In this document: positions 1 through 6,160 of the stretch, one piece after another | How the letters are laid out: the number at the start of each line of letters is the position of its first letter | Position numbering within the stretch: position 1 is the first letter of the stretch | NCBI GenBank assembly: GCA_937124495.1 | Contig: CAKZKZ010000488.1 | Coordinates: forward strand, 1-9,370 | DNA length: 9,370 nucleotides | Source of the DNA: an uncultured Dokdonia sp. | Lineage (GTDB): Bacteria > Bacteroidota > Bacteroidia > Flavobacteriales > Flavobacteriaceae | Direction: 5' to 3' | Made by a program: the position numbers and the translations under genes | The notes under the pieces: generated by a model | What the model was told of the DNA's origin: nothing | Seen by the model: only the letters and a program-made list of their open reading frames with translations | The model's database searches: none

Positions 1-105
1 AAAGACGGAGAGCTTGTACACATGATAGAACGTCATCATATCGAAGGTCGTCCAGCAGAGATGATTGCAGAAAACCTTATCGAAGCTTTTGCCGAGCACT
101 GCTAG
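1..105 (+). CDS. Bacilliredoxin, BrxA/BrxB (YphP/YqiW) family, C-terminal fragment
   Basis: The window opens inside this gene: 34 codons are visible before a TAG stop. The residues KDGELVHMIERHHIEGR, then AEMIAENL, then a terminal cysteine (EHC-stop) match the conserved C-terminus of the BrxA/BrxB (old DUF1094) family. These are small thioredoxin-fold proteins that, in Firmicutes, remove bacillithiol from mixed disulfides on proteins in the cytosol. The CXC active site lies upstream of the window and cannot be checked. Bacteroidota carry this family widely, so the assignment to family is good; the exact substrate here is inferred only. The gene is closed by the intrinsic terminator that follows, so it is transcriptionally separate from the protease gene. 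Confidence 0.85.
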   Translation, partial: KDGELVHMIERHHIEGRPAEMIAENLIEAFAEHC

Positions 106-124
106 TCAAACTTTGTAAAATAAT

Positions 125-156
125 AAAAAACCGTTCTACATCAGAACGGTTTTTTT
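125..156 (+). terminator. Intrinsic (Rho-independent) terminator of the bacilliredoxin gene
   Basis: An 11-bp perfect stem (AAAACCGTTCT at 127-137, AGAACGGTTTT from 143) closes over the five-base loop ACATC and runs straight into a T tract ending at 156. It starts about 20 bases after the TAG stop. The A tract on the left arm makes it potentially active in both directions, but there is no gene on the other strand nearby to need it. Confidence 0.88.
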
Positions 157-197
157 ATGGAAGTACAATTCTATATCACTCAGATCAGACCCCTTAA

Positions 198-223
198 TAG
201 GATATAATTTGTACCTTATCCTA
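198..223 (+). promoter_or_regulatory. Possible promoter/operator region of the protease gene (7-bp dyad around TAATTTG)
   Basis: TAGGATA (198-204) and TATCCTA (217-223) form a perfect 7-bp dyad with 12 bases between the arms. The spacer contains TAATTTG, close to but not matching the Bacteroidota -7 element TAnnTTTG (one base short in the spacing). No convincing -33 TTG/TTTG box is seen at the usual distance. It lies 19 bases before the chosen start of the protease gene. This could be an operator overlapping the promoter or a short hairpin in the leader; the call rests on symmetry and position only. Confidence 0.3.
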
Positions 224-241
224 CCAAATCTCTACATATAT

Positions 242-1852
242 ATGCGCTTCTTACTCCTCATTGTTTTATACTTCACGTGTAGTACTATCTATAGTCAAAA
301 TCAAGAATATATCTACATCAAGTTTGATACAGGTACAATTCTTCAAAGTGCAGAAAATTTTTCTAATATCCCAGGTTTTGATGCTTTACAATCCCAATAC
401 AACTTCACGATAAAAAAAGGACTTTCTTTATCTAATGAAAAAATAGAGGCCTTGTCAAAAAATGGACACTCTTTAAAAAATATTTTCAAAATTGAATCTA
501 TACCACCTAATCAGGATATAGATGTATTGGTTGAGCGTTTAAAGAAGCTTCCTCAAGTAGTGTATTGTTATAAAAGCATTGCTACAGCCATTGCTCCTCC
601 TAGTGATATTCCTCCAGTACCACCAAGTTTTGAATCAGAACAAGGATATATAGAAAGCGACCCTGGCGTACATATGAGATACGCTTGGGATCAAGGGATT
701 ATTGGAACTGGAATCAATATTAAAGATATTGAGTATGGACTGAATGTGAATCATGAAGAGTTGAATGATCAAAATGCGAGTATCGAAACTGGATTTACTA
801 TTCATGAAGATACTCCTGAATTTTTTCAAGAACACGGTACAGCAGTAGCTGGTATTGTATATTCAGATAGAGGGACGTATGGAGCAAGTGGATTAGCGTA
901 TGGTGCGGAAGAATTTATTTTATATCCTGAATGGACTCAAGAAGATGGAATAGACAGAATACGTGCTATTTCTAGTGCTATTCAAGATTCTAATGAAGGG
1001 GATATTATCATATATGAGATTCAAAGTATTGTAGAAGATGGAGAAGAAACATTATTTGTTCCTTCAGAATATGAACAGGTCATTTGGGATCTCACCAAAG
1101 CAGCAACCGATGCTGGGATTATTATTGTAGCTGCAGCTGGAAATGGAGCTCAAGACCTTGATAGTGATTTCTACCAAGAGTATAGAGATCGTGGCGATAG
1201 CGGCGCTATTATGATAGGAGCTGGCACTCCTGATAGCACTCATGAACCACTATCTAATCAAAATCTTCCCTCTTTAGGAAATTATGGGTCTAGAGTAAAT
1301 GTGCACGGTTGGGGCACTGGTGTATTTACAATAGGCAAGGGAAATATCCAAATAGGTGATGATATAAACCAAAATTATAATACTAGTTTTAATGGTACTA
1401 GTTCTGCTACCGCTATGGTATCTGGATGTGTAGCTGTTTTACAGGGGTATTACTATGACCTTACAGGAGGATTTTTATCTAGTATTCAATTAAGAGATTT
1501 GTTAATAGATACTGGAACTCCTCAAGGAGAAGGTGTTCATATAGGACCATTACCTAATATGGAAAATGCGATCAATGAAATACAAGCAATTCTTGGTGTT
1601 GAAAATCCAGACACTTTGTTATCTTTTATAAGTCCTAATCCATCTAGCGATTATGTACATATAAGCCTCCAGAATACCCATACTTCTCAAGTAACTATTC
1701 GTCTTTACAATACGTTAGGAGAACAATTGCTTTCAACGCAGACACAAGAAAAAAACAGCATCATTGATGTACAAGCGTACGCTACGGGTATTTATTTTTT
1801 AGAGGTCATATCTAGAAATGACCGTCACATTAAAAAAGTCATTATTAACTAA
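242..1852 (+). CDS. Secreted subtilisin-family (S8) serine protease with T9SS type A C-terminal sorting domain
   Basis: This is a 536-aa secreted endopeptidase. I start at ATG 242 because it begins a clean signal peptide (MRFLLLIVLYFTCSTIYSQ); an in-frame TTG at 209 would add 11 residues ahead of it. Residues about 22-113 look like an inhibitory pro-region, followed by a proline-rich linker (118-130). The catalytic domain has Asp162 in KDIEYGLNVNHEEL, His198 in EHGTAVAG, oxyanion Asn301 in AAAGNG, and Ser387 in NGTSSATAMVSG, so the triad is complete. The Asp motif reads D-I-E, not the common D-T-G, as in a divergent S8 branch. Residues about 460-536 (SPNPSSDYVHI..., LYNTLGEQL, TGIYFLEV, KKVIIN) are the Por secretion tail that directs export through the type IX system, which suggests release or attachment at the cell surface. 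Natural substrate is unknown. Confidence 0.93.
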   Translation: MRFLLLIVLYFTCSTIYSQNQEYIYIKFDTGTILQSAENFSNIPGFDALQSQYNFTIKKGLSLSNEKIEALSKNGHSLKNIFKIESIPPNQDIDVLVERLKKLPQVVYCYKSIATAIAPPSDIPPVPPSFESEQGYIESDPGVHMRYAWDQGIIGTGINIKDIEYGLNVNHEELNDQNASIETGFTIHEDTPEFFQEHGTAVAGIVYSDRGTYGASGLAYGAEEFILYPEWTQEDGIDRIRAISSAIQDSNEGDIIIYEIQSIVEDGEETLFVPSEYEQVIWDLTKAATDAGIIIVAAAGNGAQDLDSDFYQEYRDRGDSGAIMIGAGTPDSTHEPLSNQNLPSLGNYGSRVNVHGWGTGVFTIGKGNIQIGDDINQNYNTSFNGTSSATAMVSGCVAVLQGYYYDLTGGFLSSIQLRDLLIDTGTPQGEGVHIGPLPNMENAINEIQAILGVENPDTLLSFISPNPSSDYVHISLQNTHTSQVTIRLYNTLGEQLLSTQTQEKNSIIDVQAYATGIYFLEVISRNDRHIKKVIIN

Positions 1853-1880
1853 TCCCATTTAAAAAAGGTTTCTATATTTT

Positions 1881-1900
1881 TATGCTTTCGCGAAAGCGTA
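1881..1900. repeat. Arms-only copy of the CTTTCG/CGAAAG palindromic repeat
   Basis: TATGCTTTCG joined to CGAAAGCGTA gives a 20-bp palindrome with one G/T mismatch. It equals the first 11 and last 9 bases of the 55-bp element at 9149-9203 (read on the minus strand), lacking the 35-base core. It sits between the protease stop and the acyltransferase start, and contains an ATG (1882) in frame with the acyltransferase. As RNA it would fold into a tight hairpin just upstream of ATG 1906. Confidence 0.85.
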
Positions 1901-1905
1901 TACTC

Positions 1906-2658
1906 ATGAGAAAAATAATAGCATATCCATTCACCATTCTCTATTACCTCTTATTTGGGTTTACATTGGCGTTTTTTCATCCAATACAATGGGTATGCTT
2001 GCGTGTTTTTGGATATCAGGCTCATAAAAAAAGTGTTGATCTTCTCAATTTCTTTTTATTGCGGTGTCTTAATGTATTAGGCACGCGGTTTCATTTTGAA
2101 AACACACATCATATCCCTTTAGATCAGCCTTGCATTATTGTTGCAAATCATCAAGGTACGTATGATATTCCTCCTATTATATGGCATTTACGACACTTAC
2201 ATGCGAAGTTCATCAGTAAAAAAGAACTAGGAAAAGGAATTCCAAGTATTTCATTTAATCTAAGACATGGTGGTTCTGTGCTTATAGACCGTAAAGACAA
2301 AATACAAGCTGTACAACTCATACAAGAACTTACAGAGTATCTCAATACAAATAATCGTTCGGTAGTTATTTTTGCTGAGGGAACACGAAGTCGTGATGGA
2401 ATTCCTATGCGATTTGCCACAGCAGGCCTTACAACGTTGTTTGAAGCAATGCCTACAGCACTTATTGTTCCTGTGACGATACATAACTCTTGGAAATTAA
2501 ATAGGTGGGGTGGTTTTCCTATGGATATTGGTGTGCGTATACATCATAAGGTACACGAACCTATTTTTGTTAATAGCGCGCCTGTAGACAAACTAATTAC
2601 TAAAGTAGAGTCTGTTATTTTACAGGGCTTTCCAGAGATACGAGAACGTAGAAAATAA
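1906..2658 (+). CDS. PlsC-type lysophospholipid acyltransferase (probable 1-acyl-glycerol-3-phosphate acyltransferase)
   Basis: A 250-aa membrane-associated acyltransferase of the LPLAT superfamily, expected to transfer an acyl chain to the sn-2 position of a lysophospholipid in membrane lipid synthesis. Residues about 4-35 form a hydrophobic N-terminal anchor. The four family motifs are present: NHQGTYD (catalytic His82 and Asp87), GSVLIDRKD (123-131), FAEGTRSRDG (EGTRS at 158-162) and LIVPVTIHNSW (from 187). Length is normal for PlsC. I prefer ATG 1906 over ATG 1882: the earlier one lies inside a repeated palindrome and would add MLSRKRIL, which is repeat-encoded. It follows the protease by 53 bases and precedes the HD gene by 33, so it is probably cotranscribed with the latter. 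Flavobacteria have several LPLAT paralogues, so the acceptor (lysophosphatidate or an aminolipid) is not certain. Confidence 0.9.
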   Translation: MRKIIAYPFTILYYLLFGFTLAFFHPIQWVCLRVFGYQAHKKSVDLLNFFLLRCLNVLGTRFHFENTHHIPLDQPCIIVANHQGTYDIPPIIWHLRHLHAKFISKKELGKGIPSISFNLRHGGSVLIDRKDKIQAVQLIQELTEYLNTNNRSVVIFAEGTRSRDGIPMRFATAGLTTLFEAMPTALIVPVTIHNSWKLNRWGGFPMDIGVRIHHKVHEPIFVNSAPVDKLITKVESVILQGFPEIRERRK

Positions 2659-2691
2659 TACTAAAAAAACACTCATCTTCATGAGCAGCTT

Positions 2692-3345
2692 ATGACAGAT
2701 CAACAGCTTATAGAGACTACTATTTCTTTTGTAAAAAGAACACTTATAAATGCCGAAGGTGGCCACGATTGGTTTCATATAGAGCGGGTATATAAAAATG
2801 CGGTGCTTATTGCTAAAGGAGAAGATGTAGATCCTCTCATTGTAGCATTAGGTGCTTTATTACATGACATTGCAGATTCAAAATTCTTTAACGGTGATGA
2901 AACCATCGCTCCTAAGATGGCTAGCGAATTTCTACTAAGTCAAAATACTGATAGTGTCGTTATAGAACATGTGGTACAGATTATAAAAAACATCTCTTTT
3001 AAAGGAGGTCATAAAGAACAAACATTTACTTCCTTAGAGTTAGATGTAGTACAAGATGCAGATAGACTAGATGCATTAGGGGCTATTGGGATTGCCAGAA
3101 CATTTAACTATGGTGGATTTAAAAATAGAAAGATCTATGATCCTTCTATTGCACCTGAACTTGATATGACACCAGCGCAATACAAAGCATCGACAGCGCC
3201 GACAATCAATCATTTTTACGAAAAACTATTGCTTCTCAAAGATAGAATGAATACTAAAACAGGGCGTAATATAGCAGAAAAACGCCACCAATATATGGAA
3301 GCGTTTCTACAACAGTTTTATGCTGAATGGGAAGGAGAATTATAA
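2692..3345 (+). CDS. HD-domain phosphohydrolase, YedJ/YpgQ-like
   Basis: A 217-aa soluble HD-superfamily hydrolase. Metal ligands visible are His29 (in HDWFHIERV), the His58-Asp59 pair (ALLHDIAD) and Asp122 in the signature QDADRLDALGAIG, followed by ARTFNYGG. The order and spacing, and the C-terminal HFYEKLLLLKDRMNTKTG segment, match E. coli YedJ and related proteins. Bacillus YpgQ in this group hydrolyses dNTPs to monophosphate and pyrophosphate, so nucleotide pool cleansing is a reasonable but inferred role. No membrane segment or signal peptide is present, so it is cytosolic. It is the last gene of the plus-strand run; a short CTCAT/ATGAG hairpin (2672-2685) lies just before the start. 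It converges with the paralogue array, with a palindromic repeat filling the gap. Confidence 0.9.
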   Translation: MTDQQLIETTISFVKRTLINAEGGHDWFHIERVYKNAVLIAKGEDVDPLIVALGALLHDIADSKFFNGDETIAPKMASEFLLSQNTDSVVIEHVVQIIKNISFKGGHKEQTFTSLELDVVQDADRLDALGAIGIARTFNYGGFKNRKIYDPSIAPELDMTPAQYKASTAPTINHFYEKLLLLKDRMNTKTGRNIAEKRHQYMEAFLQQFYAEWEGEL

Positions 3346-3348
3346 ATA

Positions 3349-3403
3349 TACGCTTTCGCACCTCGACAAGCTCAGCATAAACTTCGGCTACGCCAAAAGC
3401 GTA
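3349..3403 (+). repeat. 55-bp palindromic intergenic repeat, copy A
   Basis: Outer arms TACGCTTT (3349-3356) and AAAGCGTA (3396-3403) are complementary; the core contains CTCGACAAGCTCAG and ACTTCGGCTACGCC. The reverse complement of copy B (9149-9203) matches it at 48 of 55 positions without gaps, and all 7 differences are transitions. It fills nearly all of the 58 bases between the stops of the converging HD and 813-aa genes and touches the TAG stop of the latter (3404-3406). The hairpin could act as a bidirectional terminator, although neither side has a long T tract. Confidence 0.88.
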
Positions 3404-5845
3404 CTATAAAACAATCTTTCCTAAGGTTACTTTGTCTGATTGATTAAACAATTTAACCACTTTTACTTCTTTAATTTCTTTTGAAGTACCGTAGTTTCTA
3501 TATATGGTATACTTTAAGAATGGAGGCAGTACATAATCTCCCGCATCTCCTAGGTACTGTACATTAATGAGCCACTCTCCTTTTGGAGCATCATCTATAA
3601 TAAACTCTTCGGTTTGAAATCCTTGCGCTAACTCTGCTTCAAGTCTCTCTCTGCTTTCTTCAAGTGTGTGTGGCCACTTAAAGAATTTCTTATCTGGATT
3701 TACAAATTGAAATTCAAAAGGAACCGTACGATCCGACCACTCGATTACCATACGAATATCTAGATCAAAATCTGTTGTTAACCACTCATTAGGAAGTCTC
3801 TCAAAATCAATTTTATCTTTATGTAAGACCACCAAGTGTTTAAGCTCGCTTTGTAATGGCTTTTCTAGTCCTTTAAAGTTAACCCCTTTAATTTGCTCTC
3901 CAAGCATATTATAATACAGCTCTAACGCCTGGTTGTATTTACCTACTTCTTTTTCTTGATATATCAAGGCAAGATCACGATATGATTGTGCTTCAGAAGG
4001 TGCGATTTTTAAAATACGTTCATACACCCAAGCTGCTTTTTTTGCATCACCTCCTACTTCATATAAATAGGCTAGTGTACGTAGTGCTTTTGTATTATTT
4101 CTAGAAATATAAGCAAGGTCTTCACGTACCTTATTGGCTAAATCTTTATCTACTTGATCAAAATGCTGTGCCACATCTACATAAAATTCTAGTGGGGAAG
4201 ATTGCGTCCTAGAGATTTTTTTATACAGTTTAAATTGATCATTAGGGTTAGGAAGTTTACGCATACGAATAATATATCCAGGGGTCACATCTTCTATGGT
4301 TTGCACCGCACTTTCTGCATAATCATTTCCTTTTATAAGTGCTGTGTTTTCTTTTGGTTTTATAGCTTCTCCATACACCTGATCTTTGGTCTTTATCAGG
4401 AAAGCACCACCTGCAGCGATTGTTCCATAACGGGAGTTGGCCATCACTGACTTTAATACAGATATACTTGCTATTTGTTGTACATCTAGAAAATTAGGAA
4501 CATCTTGATAGATAGCACCATTAATCACCCAGATAGGAGGGATATTATTTGTAATAGATTGATTTCCTCCTCTAATTTTATAAACCACTTCGCTCCCGCT
4601 ATACAATCCTCCTTCTACAGAAACTCCTGAGACTTTACCTGTTATTAATTGTCTGAGCGTTGTGGCTCCTGCGCTAAAATCTTTTTCAGTAAGCTCGCTT
4701 ACAGCATATCCTATTTTGTCTTTGTTTTCTCTACCGTTACTGGTTCGAATTGTGTTATCTACTCTTTTATTTCCTTCGACTATAATTTCGCTCAATTCAT
4801 CACTCTTTGAAATAATCTCAACAGTACCAATGTCTTTATTTTCGACTAAAACTTCTTTAACAAAATATCCTATTTTACTCATCACAAGAATATCACCTAC
4901 ACTTGCTTGTATAGCAAACTTTCCTTGTGCATTTGTAATTACTTCATCAAAACTTCCCTTCTTAGTAATTGCGACATCCTTCAAAGGACCTTTTAGGTCT
5001 GTTATCACACCTGTTATTCCGTTTTTTACAACAGCTACCTGTGTCGTTTGAGAAGAAGAAGATGTGTTCTTCATTTTTCCTGTAGGAACATATTCTCCTG
5101 AGGTGTATTGTGCAAGTTGTCGCATATAAGCACCATCATCCTTTTGTGTTACACTAGTAAGAGTATATACAGGAGTTTTTTGTTGCACTTTTAAAGTCCC
5201 ATAATTTGGATCTCCATTAGAAGAAAAGATAACAGCATCTGCTTTTGATGTATCTAAAATTCCGTAGTTAGATGGTCCTCCGTATTCTAATGAACTTATA
5301 TGTGAGCGAAGATCTGATATATCTCCATCCTTAATCGTAAGGATTTCTTCCTTTTTTACCTCATAACCAAAGGCAATAAATTTTATTTTTAAATTCTTAT
5401 GCTTATCCACAAAACGTTGAACGTATGCTAACTCTGCGTCTACATTTCTTCCTAACATATTTTCAGAAATATCCCAAAATAGTTTTACTGTTTTTATAGT
5501 TTTCTTTTTTGTTTTGGTCGTAGATGGTTCTAGTTGTATGGTACTTGATGTATTAAATAATGTACGTACTGCTTTTGCATCTAATGAGATCGTTTCATAT
5601 CCTTTTGCACTAATAATTAGAGTACTTTTGTCATCTAAAATTTCATGGTATCTACGATAATTAAAACGTCCTTTTGCATCTGTAATTTCACCAACTCCTT
5701 GGTCATTTATACCCACTTTTGCTTGTACAATAGGTTGCTTTGTTTCTGCATTAACGACAGCACCTCTAAAAACGGTCTGTGCTCCAGCAATAGTAGTGCA
5801 TAATAGGATGATGAGGATGATGGATAGTTTGTTATGGATTTTCAT
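3404..5845 (-). CDS. Exported vWA / SusC-like plug / TPR / DUF2135-like multidomain protein (paralogue 1; no beta-barrel)
   Basis: An 813-aa exported protein of unknown function. Domains in order: signal peptide (1-23, ending AGAQ); carboxypeptidase-regulatory-like beta-sandwich (24-106, FRGAVVNAETKQPI, GEITDAKGRF); vWA-like domain (about 118-250, VKLFWDISENM); second regulatory-like domain (275-357, GVITDLKG, ITNAQGKFAI); SusC-like TonB plug (about 378-488, with IGYAVSEL, YKIRGG, IWVINGAIYQD, AGGAFLIKTK); TPR-type helices (about 586-650); and a C-terminal DUF2135-like domain (about 693-813, with IRMVIEW, NPDKKFFKW, QGFQTEEFII, INVQYLGD). The usual SusC beta-barrel of more than 600 residues is absent, so this is not a transporter. 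The vWA metal site is degraded: D125-x-S127-x-N129 where DxSxS is expected, and SSNG where TDG is expected. Likely periplasmic, or membrane-bound via partners. A 315-base gap upstream gives room for its own promoter. Confidence 0.85.
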   Translation of the reverse strand: MKIHNKLSIILIILLCTTIAGAQTVFRGAVVNAETKQPIVQAKVGINDQGVGEITDAKGRFNYRRYHEILDDKSTLIISAKGYETISLDAKAVRTLFNTSSTIQLEPSTTKTKKKTIKTVKLFWDISENMLGRNVDAELAYVQRFVDKHKNLKIKFIAFGYEVKKEEILTIKDGDISDLRSHISSLEYGGPSNYGILDTSKADAVIFSSNGDPNYGTLKVQQKTPVYTLTSVTQKDDGAYMRQLAQYTSGEYVPTGKMKNTSSSSQTTQVAVVKNGITGVITDLKGPLKDVAITKKGSFDEVITNAQGKFAIQASVGDILVMSKIGYFVKEVLVENKDIGTVEIISKSDELSEIIVEGNKRVDNTIRTSNGRENKDKIGYAVSELTEKDFSAGATTLRQLITGKVSGVSVEGGLYSGSEVVYKIRGGNQSITNNIPPIWVINGAIYQDVPNFLDVQQIASISVLKSVMANSRYGTIAAGGAFLIKTKDQVYGEAIKPKENTALIKGNDYAESAVQTIEDVTPGYIIRMRKLPNPNDQFKLYKKISRTQSSPLEFYVDVAQHFDQVDKDLANKVREDLAYISRNNTKALRTLAYLYEVGGDAKKAAWVYERILKIAPSEAQSYRDLALIYQEKEVGKYNQALELYYNMLGEQIKGVNFKGLEKPLQSELKHLVVLHKDKIDFERLPNEWLTTDFDLDIRMVIEWSDRTVPFEFQFVNPDKKFFKWPHTLEESRERLEAELAQGFQTEEFIIDDAPKGEWLINVQYLGDAGDYVLPPFLKYTIYRNYGTSKEIKEVKVVKLFNQSDKVTLGKIVL

Positions 5846-6000
5846 ATAATAACTGCTCTTCTTTTATTTTGTATAAAACTATAGTCTTCTTTTATGTATT
5901 GAATGTGGTTTAACCTTTTTTTACAACTCTTCTAACGTATTTTTAAGATGAATGAACTTTTTCTTCTCAGTAAAGATATAAACTCACTTGCTGTTAGATT

Positions 6001-6025
6001 GTTAATCACTGTTAATGAACGTTAA
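6001..6025. promoter_or_regulatory. Helically phased GTTAA direct repeats, candidate regulator binding site
   Basis: GTTAA begins at 6001, 6011 and 6021, exactly one helical turn apart, with a related GTTAG at 5993. On the minus strand this reads TTAAC every 10 bases. It is about 155 bases upstream of the 813-aa gene's start and within the only intergenic gap of the array large enough for regulation. Ten-base phasing puts all sites on one face of the helix, as for tandem-binding response regulators. No known operator is recognised; this is inference from pattern and place. Confidence 0.4.
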
Positions 6026-6048
6026 AGCTTCTTAATTATTAAAAACAA

Positions 6049-6123
6049 TAAGTCCTAAATCTTTTGATTTTGTTACAATTTTACAGAGAAAATTATACGA
6101 TATCATATAAGATTTAGGACTTA
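6049..6123 (-). terminator. 15-bp perfect inverted repeat with 45-base spacer, possible terminator of the 988-aa gene
   Basis: TAAGTCCTAAATCTT at 6049-6063 is the exact reverse complement of 6109-6123. The spacer holds a second small hairpin (AATTTT 6077-6082, AAAATT 6089-6094), so the whole can fold as a nested stem. It lies 37 bases past the TAA stop of the 988-aa gene and, on the minus strand, is followed by TTGTTTTT, which fits an intrinsic terminator. The long spacer is unusual, so a double operator or the remnant of a small mobile element remain possible. Confidence 0.5.
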
Positions 6124-6160
6124 GACTCCTTTTTCAGTTGAAAGTTTTATTTGTGCATTA

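Larger units (their letters stand above)
5846..6160. other. 315-bp intergenic region between the two complete paralogues
   Basis: No coding sequence is seen. Reading the minus strand, the stretch carries in order the inverted repeat at 6049-6123 just after the 988-aa gene, the phased GTTAA repeats at 6001-6025, and the leader of the 813-aa gene. An 11-base direct repeat TCTTCTTTTAT occurs at 5857-5867 and 5885-5895; on the minus strand the proximal copy supplies an A/G-rich AAAAGAAGA stretch 12-20 bases before the ATG at 5845. No clean TTTG/TAnnTTTG promoter pair was found on the minus strand. Confidence 0.6.

Noticed and set aside
209..241. TTG start extending the protease by 11 residues
   Set aside because: The added residues sit before a well-formed signal peptide that begins at ATG 242, and the TTG overlaps the putative promoter dyad.
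2151..2484. Two overlapping minus-strand frames inside the acyltransferase gene
   Set aside because: Cysteine-rich antisense shadows of a gene with all four family motifs; no independent support.
2672..2685. CTCAT-CTTC-ATGAG hairpin before the HD gene as a regulatory element
   Set aside because: The stem is only 5 bp with no T tract or conserved aptamer features, so chance is a sufficient explanation.
4662..5051. 129-codon plus-strand open frame inside the 813-aa gene
   Set aside because: It is the complement of a well-supported domain-bearing gene, has no recognisable domain and shows Ser/Leu/Phe-rich composition typical of an antisense shadow.
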